64,000 bases of DNA from contig NW_023600993.1 of assembly GCF_014898055.3 (NCBI RefSeq), forward strand, positions 868,001 to 932,000. Reading direction: 5' to 3'. The notes under the pieces were generated by a model, which saw nothing but the letters and a program-made list of their open reading frames with translations, searched no databases and was not told the DNA's origin. Shown one piece after another: positions 1 to 12,280 of this stretch. The stretch is from Talpa occidentalis. Lineage: Eukaryota > Chordata > Mammalia > Eulipotyphla > Talpidae. How positions within the stretch are numbered: position 1 is the first letter of the stretch; each line of letters begins with the position of its first letter. A program made the translations under genes and the position numbers.

Positions 1-1099
1 CTATTGAGGTTCATACTGTCTCGCGGGATCCGAGCACTCCCTGGAGGGGCTGGGTTGTCGTTGCGGGTAGAGAGGACTCCAGAGGAATCATTTCCCCTCT
101 GTTCCTTGGGTGAAATCACGCTATAAAGATCGCTGCACCTCAGGCAGCCAGCAGAGGGGAGATGGGCACCTCATCTAGCCAGAGGCCAGCTTTGCTGGCA
201 GGGCTGCGACCTCTCTCTCCTCAGGCCGGGCAGCCCCGGGTATTGACAAGGCTTGGAGTACCCAGGCATGCGTGAGTCCATGCTGACCTAGTGGCAGAAT
301 CCTCATGTGGTGCGCAGGGGCTGGGAGGGGCCGGCTGGCATTCACTGCCTTTTCTGGGCACACGCCTTGATCAGGACCTGTCCTCAGTGTGGTTCTGTCC
401 AGCTTAGCATCAAGCATAGGAGCCTCGAGGTCACGTGGTGTAAGACTGAGAGGGTGGAGGGATTCAGGGCCGTGGGAGGCTGAGAAGGGGGAGCGTCAGA
501 TGCCTCGTGGCATGTAAACAAGGTCATGTTTACACTGTTTTTCTCCATGTTGTGATCTTCCAGAAAGTTCTGTTGCTGAATTTCCTGTGTTTACAATAAG
601 AGTTTGTTAAAAATTTAAGATAAATGTCCACAAAGAAATCCCTGTACTGACCTGCCTCACTTTCCCTCAGGATACTCTGAATCTTACCTATAAAAATGGC
701 GACGCCCTTGGAAGCCACTGGGGCGCAAAACGTGGGGTGATTTCTTGGGATCGAGTGCCAGTCACTCACAGACGCAGTCACTTGTGACGGTGATGCAAAA
801 ACCTGTCAGCTGTGGCGCGGACAATCCAGTGAGGAGCTGCCCTCCTCAGGCGGGAGGAAGCCACAGTGGCCACCTGGAGGGGTTCCCAGTAAAGGCAGCC
901 TCGCTGGCATGGGCTGGTGAAGGGACGGAGTCGGGAGAAAGAACCAGAAAGGGGCAAAGATAAGACGCAGCCAGTCAGGGGAGTGGGAAGGAGGAACCGG
1001 CTTGGAGAACAGCTGTGGGCCTCGGGGAGCGAGGCTTGGCTTTCCAGAGCAGCGGAGCCTGGTTCCGGGGCTCACCGGTGGCCTCCGCTCAAGTCACAG
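1..1099. other. Unique sequence, no gene recognised
   Basis: I recognise no repeat, RNA gene or credible coding exon here. The short open frames have no domain and shadow each other on both strands. The 530-730 part is AT-richer, and CpG content rises towards the island that follows. Confidence 0.5.
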
Positions 1100-1480
1100 C
1101 AGGTTTCCTCGCGCTGTCCCGGGGGCCAGACGACCTGCATCTTTCCCAGGGCTTCCGTCTGGACCTGGCGCCCGAGAGCGCGCGCCATCGCCGGGCAGAG
1201 CGACCGGCAGAGCGACCTGCAGAGCGTCCAGGCTCGGGGAGGTTGCTCTCCAGGCGCATCCAAGCAGCTGTGCGGCGGGGCAGTCGCCGCGGGGGCGGCG
1301 TCCCGAGCAGCCTCCCATCTTCGGTGTCCAGTTCAGAGACGCCTTCTGCGTCCCGCCTGGAATTGGCCGTCCTCCTCCTCACCCCGGCGCCCCTCTGGCA
1401 GCGGGGGCTTCGTGTCCACTGCCGTCCTTTCCGTGCTGAGTTTGGGCGGTGTATTCGTGTCCTCGAGGACTGAGCAGGTG
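1100..1480. promoter_or_regulatory. CpG-rich island
   Basis: CpG dinucleotides are dense (CGCGCGCC, GCCGCGGG and GGCGGCGTCCCG are typical runs), well above neighbouring DNA. Such islands often mark promoters or enhancers, but no adjacent first exon with a convincing splice donor is visible. It contains a 12-bp tandem repeat at 1194-1229. The overlapping open frames on both strands are expected from its composition. Confidence 0.45.
1194..1229 (+). repeat. 12-bp tandem repeat, 3 copies
   Basis: The unit GGCAGAGCGACC occurs exactly at 1194 and 1206. A third copy, TGCAGAGCGTCC, at 1218 has two mismatches. It lies inside the CpG island. Confidence 0.8.
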
Positions 1481-4400
1481 GCTGAGATGTGTCTGCTCCG
1501 TCCTCCTATGCCAGCCCACGCGGCGCGTCCACCAGGCAGAGCCAGGCATGTCCATGGGAGCAGAGCCCGTGGGCACGCGCCGTGCGGGCGCCACAGGAGG
1601 CTGCAGAGCTGAGAACCTGTGTGGACGTGCGAGGCTGCCCTCGGCAGTGACTCCGGCGCCTGGGCTTTCCTCAGCTTCCCCAGGAGCTGCGGCTCCAGCC
1701 AGGGGTCCTGGCGCCCCGTCAGCGTGGTGCCCCATCCCCCACTGGGGTGCAGACCTCTGGCAGTAGCTGTCTTGGTTTCCTCTCGCCAAGGAGAAGAGAA
1801 GGGGGCGTGCAGCGCAACCCAGTGAAGCAGGCGGTGGGGAGCTGCCCCGGGGTGGTGCTGGCCTCGGAGGATGCCCTGTCTCCCGAGGCTCTGCCAGGAC
1901 GCTCGGTGCTTGGCTACGGAGGACGTGTGTGTTGTCATATGTACCCTCTGAGCCCGGAGTGGAGTCGAGGACCCGGTGGACAGCGGTGGGGTCACCTAAT
2001 AAGGCCCAGAGTGAGAGCAGCCCAGCTGAGGTGTTTCCTGACGAGAAGCACAGACGAATACCAGGCGGCTCCAGGAGGCCGCTGCATGTCCTCCCTGAGG
2101 CACCTGCCCTGGAGCGAGTGTGGTGGAGCCTGCTGGGTGCGGGCGTCAGGGAGGCGGGAGTGGCCTGGCTTCATCCTTTTCCAGCAGTGCAGTGACAGGG
2201 ACACAGGGGCCAGGCTTTGCGTGGGCCGGCAGCCACAAGGCCAGGCTGCCTGGCCACAGCGCGCTCCTGTGCTGACGTGCCGTGCGTGCACTCTTGCTCT
2301 CGCCCGCCGCCCACAGGGCCCGGAGCCCCCTTCACGTCTGCGGGGGAAGATAATCCAGGACAGACACCGATGGTGCGGGCAGCCTCCCCAGGGGGCGGGC
2401 CAGGCTGGGCGGGAGGAGCCACCAGTGATGTCCGGCGCACCCCGCCAGCTTGTGGGGGACGTAGGGACTGCGAAGAGGAAGAGAGAGAGAGAGAGTGTGT
2501 GTGTGTGTGTGTGTTTCTTGTGTGTGTTCACTGAGCCTCTGAAAATGAGCAGGAAGGAAGGAAGGAGTTTCAGCCCCGCGTCTCCTTACACGGCGGGCAG
2601 CGTCGCTGACGGGCCGCCAGAGTCTCAGGAGGAGTCTGCCAGGGCTTTGCCTTGTTCCTTGTGGGGCCACAGCCTTCTTGTGGGCTACACGCCCCACATC
2701 AGGCCTAAGACTGACCAAAAAGGCAAAGAGTCACCTCCGCCCCTTCCTTCTCCCCGTGGGCCCACTCGGAGCACGGCAGAGCGAGGCCGACGCCCGCATG
2801 CAGGAGCCCGCCGTCCGTGCCGGGCCAGGCCACGTGTGCCGGGCGCTGGGGTCTTGAAGTAAGGCCCCCTCGGGAATGGCCCTCAGAGGCCCCGGATGTA
2901 GGGCTGCTGCTGCCACCAGGGTGGACCCTGTGCCGCCCACCCTCGCCCCCTCCTTGCTGCCCACCTGCAGGACAGCCCTGGACTGGAAAGCGTGGGAGGC
3001 CGGCCGCCCCACTGCGGTCTGAGGCAGGTTCAAGACAGGCGGTGTGGACAGTCCGTGGGTGCCCGGCAAGACGGTGACGCTGAAGGGAGGGTGACGCAGG
3101 CCAGGGGTGAGTCTGTGGCCTGTGGGGAAGGGACAGCCGGGCCCAGAGCACATGCCACGGTGCCAATGCCCTGTGTCCCGGGAACCCCGACGGGGGCTCG
3201 CTTGGCCCCTGCCCATGGGGAGCAGGGAGAGTGAGTGGCCGGAGAAGGAGCAGCCTGCCAGCCCTGAAGAACCAGCTGCCGTGCCAGCGACGTGCTGTTT
3301 GGATGGTTCTGGGCGAACAGGTAGCGAGCGCTTGAGCCACGCGTTTCCCAGCGGCCTCGGGAGTCTTGCTAGTCGCAGAAACTGCCTTCAGCGCTTCTTA
3401 AGAAGCACGTTATAAATGCTTTGTTATGTCTCTCAATCTAGATTTTCACCTCTGTCTACGGGAAAGGGCTCGTATATCGAGAAGGTGCTGGGGATGTTTT
3501 AGAAGCTCTAGTGGCAGGAACGGGGTGAACTGATAATGACGCGGTTCCTGTCCAGCTCTGTCGCCCGCCAGTCGCGTGACCCAGTCTGATGACCCAGTGC
3601 CGCTGGCTTTAGTGCCTGCTTGCACGAGCTGGGTCGGGATGACCACGTCACAGGAGCCCTGAGGCGCCCGTTCCATGGTCCCGTCTTGTAGGCAAGTGTG
3701 CGGGGGTGTGCGTGTGGGGCTGGTTGGGGAGGGTGCAGGCGGCACCTGACCAGTCTGTGGGCCTCGAGTGCTAAGGAGCCCCCGGCTGCGGACTGGCCTT
3801 GGGAGCAGTTTACGCCCAGGGTCCTAGCAGCTGCCGTGAGCCTGGGGGGCTGCAGGTGACCCCGGCGCTGAGCCCTCGCGCACGTGGCAGCGGTTGCTCG
3901 TCACAGGAGTATGGCGCAGACTCGGGGTCACTGGCAGTACTTAGGGGACCGCTCTGTGGTTATGGCATGTCCACCTGCCTGTCCAACACTCATCAGTGGT
4001 CATTTTTCCCACGATTTATACACCTCAGGGTGGTAAGGCCTAAGGAGTAAATACCTAGCCCGGGAAGACGCCATGCGGCACAGTGGGCGCGGTGAGGAGA
4101 TGGCGTCTCCCTTGGTCCCCAGAACCCGCCACTTCTGTGGTTTCTGTAGACAGAGGGAAGTGTGTGTTGACGGGAACACAGCGAGCGACACTGAAGTCCG
4201 GATGGACTGTCGGCCGACATTCTAACACTAGAACAGGTGACTGTGTGTGGTTGTGGGGTGCGGCGGGTTCCATGTGTGTTTCCTTCTCCAGTAGCCCTGT
4301 GGTAGCTGCTCTAGTTTGCATCTTAAGCTGTGGGGTTGGCAACGCGCACGAGGCTGCGTGCCCTGCCTGAGGCCCTCAACACAGCTTGCAGCGGGCTTGG

Positions 4401-5560
4401 TGTCAGCCGGAAGATAGGCTGGGTTGGCCCCTTCCCCATGCCTCCTGCCCAGCCCATGCTGCCCAGTGCCAGAGCGCAGCGGCGGTGCCCGGCATCTGAC
4501 ATTTGGCATCGGATCATTTCAGATGACCTTTTCCATTGTCATAAAACAATTATCCCCACACGCGCACCCACGTGCTTCTCAGCCATCCTGTCACGTGTCC
4601 TTCCCTGCAGACGTGACGTGGGTATGCAGGCACATGCGTTCAGAATGTCAACAGGCCCTTCCACAGAGACCAGTCTCTGCTGTCTTGTTAGCACTGAACC
4701 CTGAGCGGTGCTGTCTCCAGCGGCGCGGCTGTCCTGAGCCAGTGGACGAGCCAGCGGACATGCTGCATGAAGTGGACGCCCGGCTGTCCAGGAGGCTGCG
4801 GCCTGGCAGGCGGCTGCTCTGGGACGATCTTGCTGGATACATACAGGGCGCCTCACGGCGAGGCCCACTGCAACTGTTGTGGCCCTGTGCACAGGCCTCT
4901 GGCCACCATGTCCAGGGCCCAGCCACCCGCTCCGAGGGGCTCGGACGGCAGGTGCGTGCCGACACTGGAGGGAGGGGCACGTCATGGGTGCTGCTGTCCA
5001 TGTCCAATGCTGCGCGGTGCAGGATCTGTGAGAAATTTAGTGACAGACAAAGGCAGTGGCCCATGTTCAGCCGACAGACAGCTGAGAAGGAGGGGTCGGC
5101 GGGCTGGGGCTCCTTGGCCAGAGTGGGCATCCAGCTAGGCACTCACCCTGGCACCTTCCATCACTTGGGGCGCCTCATGGGCTCCTTCCTAGTGTCAGCA
5201 GCATCTCTCGGTGGCGAGTCTTTCGGTTTTCAGAAGAGCCGTGCTGACAGGAATGGAACATGAAACGTAACCAGGGCGGCCAGCATAACAGGCACTTCTC
5301 TTGCTGGTCTGTCCCTGCCCTGGGGTGAGAGTAGCGGGAGTGTGAGTGCCCCAGCCACACAGGAAGACTCCTGCGGCCCTCCCCCCGCAGCCTGGCTCTG
5401 GAGGGGAGGTGGGGGGCCCTGCTGCTGGCCACACTCGGGCCTCTGGGGAAGGCCCCAGGGGATGTGCAGAAAAGGCGGGAAAGATGCTGACCCTGGGTGG
5501 GGACTGACTGTGCTCAGCGGACGCTCTAGCTAGATGCGCCTGCACCTCCCCCACCATCAA
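1481..5560. other. GC-rich unique sequence, no gene recognised
   Basis: This is a long GC-rich stretch without a recognisable interspersed repeat. It contains long open frames, for example 1747-2862 on the plus strand, but they are rich in Gly, Pro, Arg and Ser, cross a dinucleotide repeat and match no domain I know. I treat them as compositional. The stretch 2971-3103 is framed by an AG acceptor and a GTGAGT donor and is open, but it too looks like chance. Confidence 0.5.
2476..2514 (+). repeat. (GA)n(GT)n microsatellite
   Basis: An alternating GA tract passes directly into a GT tract. This is a compound dinucleotide repeat and probably length-variable. Confidence 0.85.
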
Positions 5561-6150
5561 CACGTTGCTGCATGAAAAGAGGCCATTTGTTTCCTTCTCT
5601 TTTAAAAATCTCGAAAAGAAAAAAAACAAATAAATCGAAAGAGAACAACCGTCTACCGTGAACGCCGTCCGTTGCTGCCCCAGTGATGGACGGCCTGCAG
5701 CTATCTGAGGACTGCGAGCAGACGGAGATGTGCACAAGCCCGGGATGGATCACCTATTTAGAAGCATTGAGGAGAAAACGGAGAAGCTGTGAGTGAGTCG
5801 TGAGGAGTGAATAAGGATGTCGTGCGCCGCAGGAAGCCATCGATACTTGCTGATGATGTCAGGGGAAGGAGTAAATCTGGCGGCTAATTTGTATTCTCCA
5901 CAGCTAATTCCAGTGCTCCTGTTGGAGCGTGTTTGTTCCAGAATGAGCGCTGCACAGCTGTTTAATGGCGCCATCAAGAATGCAGACGTCACGGGCCCTG
6001 GGAGATGGAGAGGCTCTGCGGAGCATGGCATCAAGTCACTTGTCGTGACAGCCCGTCCCCCAGACGCTGCTGTTGCCTCCACTCCTGGTGCCCCCGCCCC
6101 TCCCACTGTCCCCCCCCAATGTAATTTGACTCTCCAGTTTTACAAGTAAC
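5561..6150. promoter_or_regulatory. Enhancer-like unique block (candidate conserved noncoding element)
   Basis: This is repeat-free sequence of balanced composition, unlike the GC-rich DNA before it. Visible sites include the E-box CAGCTG at 5955-5960, the perfect palindrome ATGGCGCCAT at 5965-5974, a CRE half-site GACGTCA at 5985-5991 and several CTAATT motifs. The plus-strand open frame at 5817-6149 has no recognisable domain. Conservation is inferred from texture only. Confidence 0.35.
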
Positions 6151-8146
6151 TCTGCTTGGATGAAAAGTGAAATAACTGCTAGTTTAAATGTTCGAAGCCC
6201 GGTTCTGGGCATACTTTTGAAATGACTTCAGGAGTGACGGTCAGTGTGGTTAAGCACATCCTCGTGCAGAGGGACTTACTCTCGCAGATTGCCCTTGCGT
6301 GCGTCACACCATCGACGCTGTAACTTAATGTCCACGTCCACGTTCCGTGGATATAAAGTCTCTTGTTAGCCGATGGCGCAGGCGCGTTTACTGCCTGGGA
6401 TGTGACACCACGGCCCCACCTGTGGAGCCACACGCCAGCTCTCTCTGCTGATTTCACTTTCCTCTAAGTGTGATGTAAACGTTGCTGCCTCCTCTAACTT
6501 CAAAGGAAAATTGAATCCTTAACTCAGCTTGAAATTAAGAAAGGACAGTGACAGGCTGGACTTGTGCCCCTGAGCGCTCCTTCAACGAGGTTAAAATTTG
6601 CTCAATCCAGTGCTGGAAGATTCCGCAAGACAGAGCATTGTGGTGATCGCAGCCCCTGCAGGATCTCAGGGTAGGTTCAAGGCTGTGACGCCCCCTCCTT
6701 GATCTGGTGACTTGGTCCCGTTGCTGATGACGTGATGAATAAGTGATCAACCCTCCACCGGTTTCATGCCTGTGAGAGTCATGGACAGATAATCTGGGGA
6801 ATAGTGAATCTAAACCCGAATGCTTCAGCTCCTCCAAGGAAAACCCCACTCTTAGCAGAACCAAATGTGTGCGCCCCCCCCAGACCGCGCGGCCACGCCC
6901 AGCCTGCAGAGCCACCCCCTGAGTGCGTCTGCACCTGAACGTGCCAAGTGCCATGTATGGTGCTTGATATTTCTTCCTCCCTAATATGGCTGATGTCAAA
7001 ATGTTTTCCTGCTGATTGATTTCATGTCATTGGTTACTAAACTCAAAAATATTAAATGCATTTCTCATGAAATTTTTTCAGTTGCATTTAACTGCATGTA
7101 GGAACATTGGTATCTTCACACACATGTGCAGGGTATTACAACAGAGTATACATCCGATTAGCTTTTGGGACGTATCCAGCATGGATGCGAGTGAAGATTC
7201 AATCATGTTGATATTTTTCTGTTTAACTTGAAAACATTGGTCTTTGCACAAAATCCCCGTGGTGAATGGTGTGTATATATTTTTTAATTTTCATGGCTTT
7301 ACCTGTGCTTTTGTGGGGTGAAAAAGCAGCACAGAGTCATAATGGGCATTCTCAGGACGCACAGGTGGCTCATCAGTGCTGTGGGTGAAAGGGTTATGTT
7401 TCTCAAGACAGAGAATATTTTTCCCAGTAGTCATTTGCTAGAAATACATAGTTCACCTCTGTTGTATTTTTGGGGGAGAGGGGAGGCAGTAAAAGGGGCA
7501 TTTTCATGAATTGCTTGATTGGGAAAATGGACAACACATTTCACTCTAGTCTCTAAAATGTGCCAGCAGCCAGGGAGCTCTCAGCTGTGCGCGGAGAGTG
7601 GGTAGGTCTTGGGGTAAGCATCATGGGGCCAGTGCTGCAGCTGTGAGGGGCCATGGGGGTGCGGGTGGGGGCCTTGGGGTGCGACCGGCGCCTACTGCTG
7701 CTGTCCCTTACTCCTCTGGTTCTGCCATGTCTGGTTCACAGAGCTGTGAGGTTAATTCCTGACTTGTTTTGAGGGACTAAAGTTCTATGTCTGAGAAAAT
7801 TGCACACCTGAGACATGATGCAATGAGTAATTAAAGCAAAATAGCATACTTTACACAAAGTAGTATATGTTGTAAATTTCTTTGTTACCCAAGGGATCGA
7901 AGCAACCTTTTTTCACCTCCCCAGTGTTAACGTTAGTGTTTTCTTTTTAACTGCAGTAGCGCGGGCGGCTTCTGGGGAGTCTGTGATTACATCCTCTCCC
8001 CAGCCATGGAGCAGGGATCACATGGAATTGCTTCTGCCTTTTGCTCCAGTGAGTGACCTGAGGTCTGAGGCCTCCACAGACCGTTTGTCTGGAAACACTT
8101 TCCCAGGTGCTTTAATGGGAGCTGCCTTAGTGGCCACATGGACTCC
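6151..8146. other. Unique sequence, AT-richer, nothing recognised
   Basis: The composition is moderate to AT-rich. There is no SINE, LINE-1 or LTR I can recognise and no convincing exon. Frames such as 6535-6999 (minus) lack any domain. Confidence 0.45.
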
Positions 8147-8338
8147 TTTTTTTTTTTTTTTTTTTTGAACAACCAAGTGGCAGCTTGCTTCTGGCCACGC
8201 CCTGCCATGGGTCTGACCCGAGCAGGGTTCACAGCCCATTTCTGAGCGTGCCGCTTCTGAAGCGCGCCTGCTGTGAGGCAGTTTCAGACCTTCTTTAATT
8301 TCTGTTTCCTCTAAGTTGTTGGGTTTTTTTTTTTTTTT
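8147..8338. repeat. Two poly-T tracts
   Basis: Long T runs lie at about 8148-8166 and 8324-8338. Either could be the reversed A-tail of a minus-strand retrocopy, but the flanking sequence resembles no retroelement I know. I therefore call only the homopolymers. Confidence 0.7.
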
Positions 8339-8517
8339 GGACTCAGCATTTCAGCTTTGATCCAACCTATTTTATCGTAAGGTGACTTTTGATCTTGAGA
8401 TTTTGTTTTTCTGCATTTATCCCAACATTGTTTTCGTTCCATTTGTTGCCTAAGAGTTTCATCTGCTGTGTGGCTGGAACCGGCGCTCAGCCTGGTGATG
8501 CTCAGTCTTCACTTAGC

Positions 8518-8617
8518 TCCTGGATGCCAGCCCTGCCAAGGCCCTTCTGTCTCCTGGGTGCCAGCCCTGTCGAGGCCTGTCGGTCTCCCAGGTGCCAGCC
8601 CTGCTGAGGCCTGGTCC
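8518..8617 (+). repeat. 34-bp tandem repeat, about 3 copies
   Basis: Units begin at 8518, 8552 and 8586 and share the core TGCCAGCCCTG followed by GAGGCC or AAGGCC and a TCTGTC/TCGGTC end. The third unit is slightly shorter. Divergence is spread over the copies, so this is a small, somewhat aged minisatellite. Confidence 0.8.
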
Positions 8618-11600
8618 AGCACAGCAGGGAGCCTGGGATCGGAGCGAAGGCTTTTAATACCGAGTGAGAGTTGAGGGCCACGTGCTTGGTGAGGGACGGT
8701 AGCAAGTGAAAGAGCAGCTCCGCGGAGACCCCGTGTGAGGCGAGAACAGCCGGGGGAAGGAGGCAGTCACCCTGCACCCAGGGAGAGGCCAGAGGACCGC
8801 GCAGAGGTGAGGGAATGCACAGGAGCGGTCCTAGAGCACCATGCCCAGCAGGCGCAGCGGCCTTTACGCTCATTTCCTGGCGACTCAGGCCAGTGGGTGT
8901 TCATTAAGTAATGCTTCCAAACACTTTATTAACAGAGCATGTGCGTTAATAAGTGGGTTTATTAAATCATACATCTGAAAATGTGTTTTTCCTGACACAT
9001 GCTTGATCTCAGAGAAGCCACATTGCAACATGGGGATGTAGATAGTAGGCGCGGAGGCTCGGAAGTTTCATAAAACTTGCAACGATCAAACCACTAGTGA
9101 TTATTCCAGTTGGAATTTTATTTCCAGGTGGCCTTATTCTAAGTCCCGCCTGCTTTCCATTCTGTGCTGTCTTCTCTGTTGTGCCGACGGTGGCCAAGGT
9201 CCATGGAAATAGCCAGGTGTGCAGCGTGAGCGAGACAGAGTTCCTGGCCTAGGCTGTAGGGTCAGTGGCATCCTGGGGAAGGAGAAACATGTCCCAGCAA
9301 GGAACCCACAGGAGCTATGGATGCTTTTTGCCTTGTGCTCCTGGCCGATGCTTTGGCCTGATTCCAGCTTGCTCATCCGCCTTGTCACGTGGAAGAAGTT
9401 CCTGGAGTTACAGTGCCCGCGGGCAGCTCCTTTGGCTGCAGTGAGGTCACATGGCCTGTGTGGATACAGACCCAGCTCTAGACAGATGACAGCGTCCAGT
9501 CACACACACACAGGCACATGGACACTTCTGTTCAGAGTGTAAGCGTGGGCACCGGCGTACAATTCTCCTCTTCACACTCTGTCCAGTATTTCATCCCAAG
9601 TAGAAGGTGGGAAGGTGCCAGAAGACTCGAGGTTGGAGAACTGTCGCCCCTGACCGTTCCTTTCACCCCCTGCCTCACCTCGCATGCGCTCTGTAGGCTC
9701 TGTGGTGCTGTCTCCCCATGGAGAGGGAAGGCGGGCCTCCTCTCGCTGTCAGCCTCTCACGCTGGAGAGGCCTTCTGTGTGCAGGTGTTCCCTTGCGCAT
9801 GGTGCGGCTCCCGGGCACTGCCCTACCAGCCTTGCGCCTGAAGCGGCTGGCTCCATGCCCAGGGAACGTCGTGTCGCCGAGTCCAGTCCTCGCTCCCACA
9901 GCCCTTCTCGCTTCTGTCACTTACCTTGGTTCCCAGTAATTGATTTGCACAACATTTAAAACCTGTGTGTTCTTGGTCCTGCTGTGGGCGGCAGCATCCT
10001 GTGTCCCCTGGCTGGACACCCACTGTCCAGGCACCGGGAGTGAAGGGCCTGACCCCTGGGACTGGGGGAGAAGCGCTGCACCCCTGCGGTGGCCAGGCGC
10101 AGGGTGGCTCGGGTGTGGTTGGCACATCTGCTCCGGGGCATGTTGCCGTGGGCAGGGGCGGGAGGCTGAACCACATGCCTCCATTTATTTGGCGACTCTG
10201 TTTAGCTCCCACTTGGTCCCCAGAATGCAGTAGACCTGTGTTTCAGTGATCACAAGGACAACACTGATAAAGAAGCTAATTAGAGCCTGTGGCTTTGGCT
10301 GAAAGAACTTCCTGGTCTGTCCGTGCCCACGTGCTCAGAGCCCACATGAAGGGATGCGATGGGCATAGTCCCGCCCCATCTCTGCTCGCAAGGCTGCGTG
10401 CACGCTAGTGGCAGCCATGTGGCGCCAGGGCCGGGCACGGAGTCTGACGTGAGGGCTTGGGGCAGCTCCTCCTGGAATGACAGCAGTTCCAGTAGACACA
10501 GCGGTTTGAGATTGATGAGTATGTAGTTATTTACTCTTACGAACCTCTGTTCTTCACCGGGAAGGGACATGTAATTCTTTCAGCAAGTGAGTGGTTTGGA
10601 CAAATGCTGATTTCAGTGCGTGTGTGCTCCTTGGGAATGAGGCAGCCTGGGTAAGATAAAAACAAGTCATCAGACAGCTAAACTATGTGGGTTCTTGAAG
10701 GTTCCTTGTGGCTGATGCTGATTTCCTTGCCTGTGCAAATTGCGAAACCGAGGGTTTTCAGGCCCATTAGAGCCGGGGCTTCCTCTGGCAAATAGACCAT
10801 CGTGATACATGGCCAAGCGCGTCAGGGTCAGGTTCTCTGCAATGAAATTAAGTCCCTTTGGGCTCACTCTCGCTACTGAATTTTATGGAAGGAAGTGACT
10901 TCTCTAGTTGGGCTGTTCGGTCTGCAGTCTAAGGAAGTAAGTGAATACTTAATGACCTCCAGCCATGTGTTAGGCAGTCTGGAAAACAGGAAGTAAAGAC
11001 AGAGTGTGATGCTCAAGGAATTGCAGTGGCGAGGGACGCAGCCCTACCTCAGGAAGTCTTAGAAAGAGTGGGTCCTTGGGTTTGTCATGGTTTTGCATTT
11101 GTGGGCCACCTGTCACCGCAGTGGCTTCGTCAGTTTTCCCAAATACTTGGAGTTTCACTTTTCTTTCTCTATGACAGGGATGATGGAACCCGCCTTGCAG
11201 GATTAATGTTTGTATATTTACATATAAATACACTAATAAATATGAACAATTCTTTGCATGACGCCATAAACCCAGAAATCTGCTTGCTTTTTGCACACAA
11301 CCTACAAGGTTCTCCGAATCTGTCATTTGCTCGTATTGCTGAGCTCTTGAAAATGTAAATAAAAGCTGAAGTGCTGAGGCCAGCAGACCCCAAATGCTAC
11401 AAACCCGGGTCTCGTTTTAGAGACCTGTCACCCCTGGTGTCTTTGGCACCAGGCGGCCTGTGCTGCACACGGGAAGTCCTTGCTCCAGCGACCTGCCGCT
11501 GCCCCCTTCCCTACACAGGTGCCGAGTCCCAGACTCTTCTCAACCTGTGCCTCCTAAGAGGCAGGCCTGTCGTGGGGACCGGGAGAGGACATGTAGCTTC

Positions 11601-11639
11601 AAGAAAGCATCCCATGGTAATTGCATAGCTATGAATAGA
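8618..11639. other. Unique sequence, no gene recognised
   Basis: This is mixed-composition sequence with only short CA runs near 9500. The minus-strand frame at 10670-10867 reads in a protein-like way but has no domain and no clear splice sites, so I do not call it. I see nothing else. Confidence 0.45.
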
Positions 11640-11800
11640 GCTCTGCACTCGCAGGGGCATTTATATGTGTTCATTTTGATACTGGAGGCACCTTTGTGAA
11701 GTTGCCGAGTCACTTGAGCAAACTGAGCTTCAGGAAGTTAGTGTCTCCCTGAAGTTACCCAGCTAGTAGGGACTGTAACCCTGGAAATCAAACGGAGAGT
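11640..11800 (-). repeat. MIR SINE relic
   Basis: The plus strand reads like the reverse complement of MIR: an AAACTGAG-like segment is followed by AGTTACCCAGCTAGTAGG. This matches the MIR pattern of a transcript-like tail and then 'cacagctagtaag'. It is heavily diverged, as expected for an ancient mammal-wide SINE. Confidence 0.45.
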
Positions 11801-12012
11801 CATAGATTGGGAGTCTTCCGTGGGACTCCCGAAGTCTTGTGCAAAAAGTGTCAGGAACAGGGTCACAAGAACCACCTTCTGTCTCCACTGAACAAGGGAT
11901 CCTTTCATTCCACTCCTCTGCCAGAGCCAAAGAAGATTGAAGGAGGCCCTCGACACTGTCAGAAATTGGAGGGACAAAGAGAACGGCATAGCAGTATAAA
12001 AAGAAATGGTAT

Positions 12013-12280
12013 GGGGCCTCCCTGGTGGCACAGCGGGTTGAGCGTGCACTGTGAAGCTGACCACAGCCTCTGCAGTGTGAGTTCGATTCCTGACCGGCCA
12101 GGGAGATTCCTACATGGCGCAGCAGACCTCTCCTGCCTCGCCCGCTGCTTCCCTCAGCAGTGTCTTCGGTCCTTCTGCCTGTTCTGCTCCCTGCTCTGTC
12201 TCCGGTGAATCCTCTTACTCTCCCACGCCTCTGGCCTGTACCCCAGCTCTTGTATAAAAATAAATAAATCTTTAAAAAAA
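12013..12280 (+). mobile_element. tRNA-derived T+ SINE, copy 1
   Basis: The head reads GGGGCCTCCCTGGTGGCAC with an A-box-like TGGCACAGCGGG, followed by the B-box GTTCGATTCC. The body has the family landmarks GCAGACCTCTCCTG and TGCTCCCTGCTCTGTCTC. The tail is AATAAATAAATCTTT plus A's. Flanks repeat an AAATGGTAT / AAGTGGTAT target duplication with one mismatch. The A/B boxes imply RNA polymerase III transcription. Mobilisation is by LINE-1 in trans in known mammalian SINEs. Confidence 0.9.

Noticed and set aside
1747..2862. 371-codon plus-strand open frame
   Set aside because: It lies in GC-rich DNA, crosses the (GA)n(GT)n microsatellite, has a biased composition without domains and overlaps long frames on the other strand.
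2971..3103. Open segment between a CACCTGCAG acceptor and a GGGTGAGT donor
   Set aside because: It fits splice rules but is very GC-rich with a Gly/Arg/Gln-biased product. I use it as a reminder of how often this happens by chance.
4424..5263. 279-codon plus-strand open frame
   Set aside because: No domain or splice context, and overlapping minus-strand frames of similar length.
8147..8338. Poly-T tracts as tails of processed pseudogenes
   Set aside because: The adjoining sequence shows no retrocopied gene and no target duplication was found.
10670..10867. Protein-like minus-strand frame (MSPKGLNFIAENLT start)
   Set aside because: No domain, no good splice sites and no neighbouring exon. 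It is too little to call.
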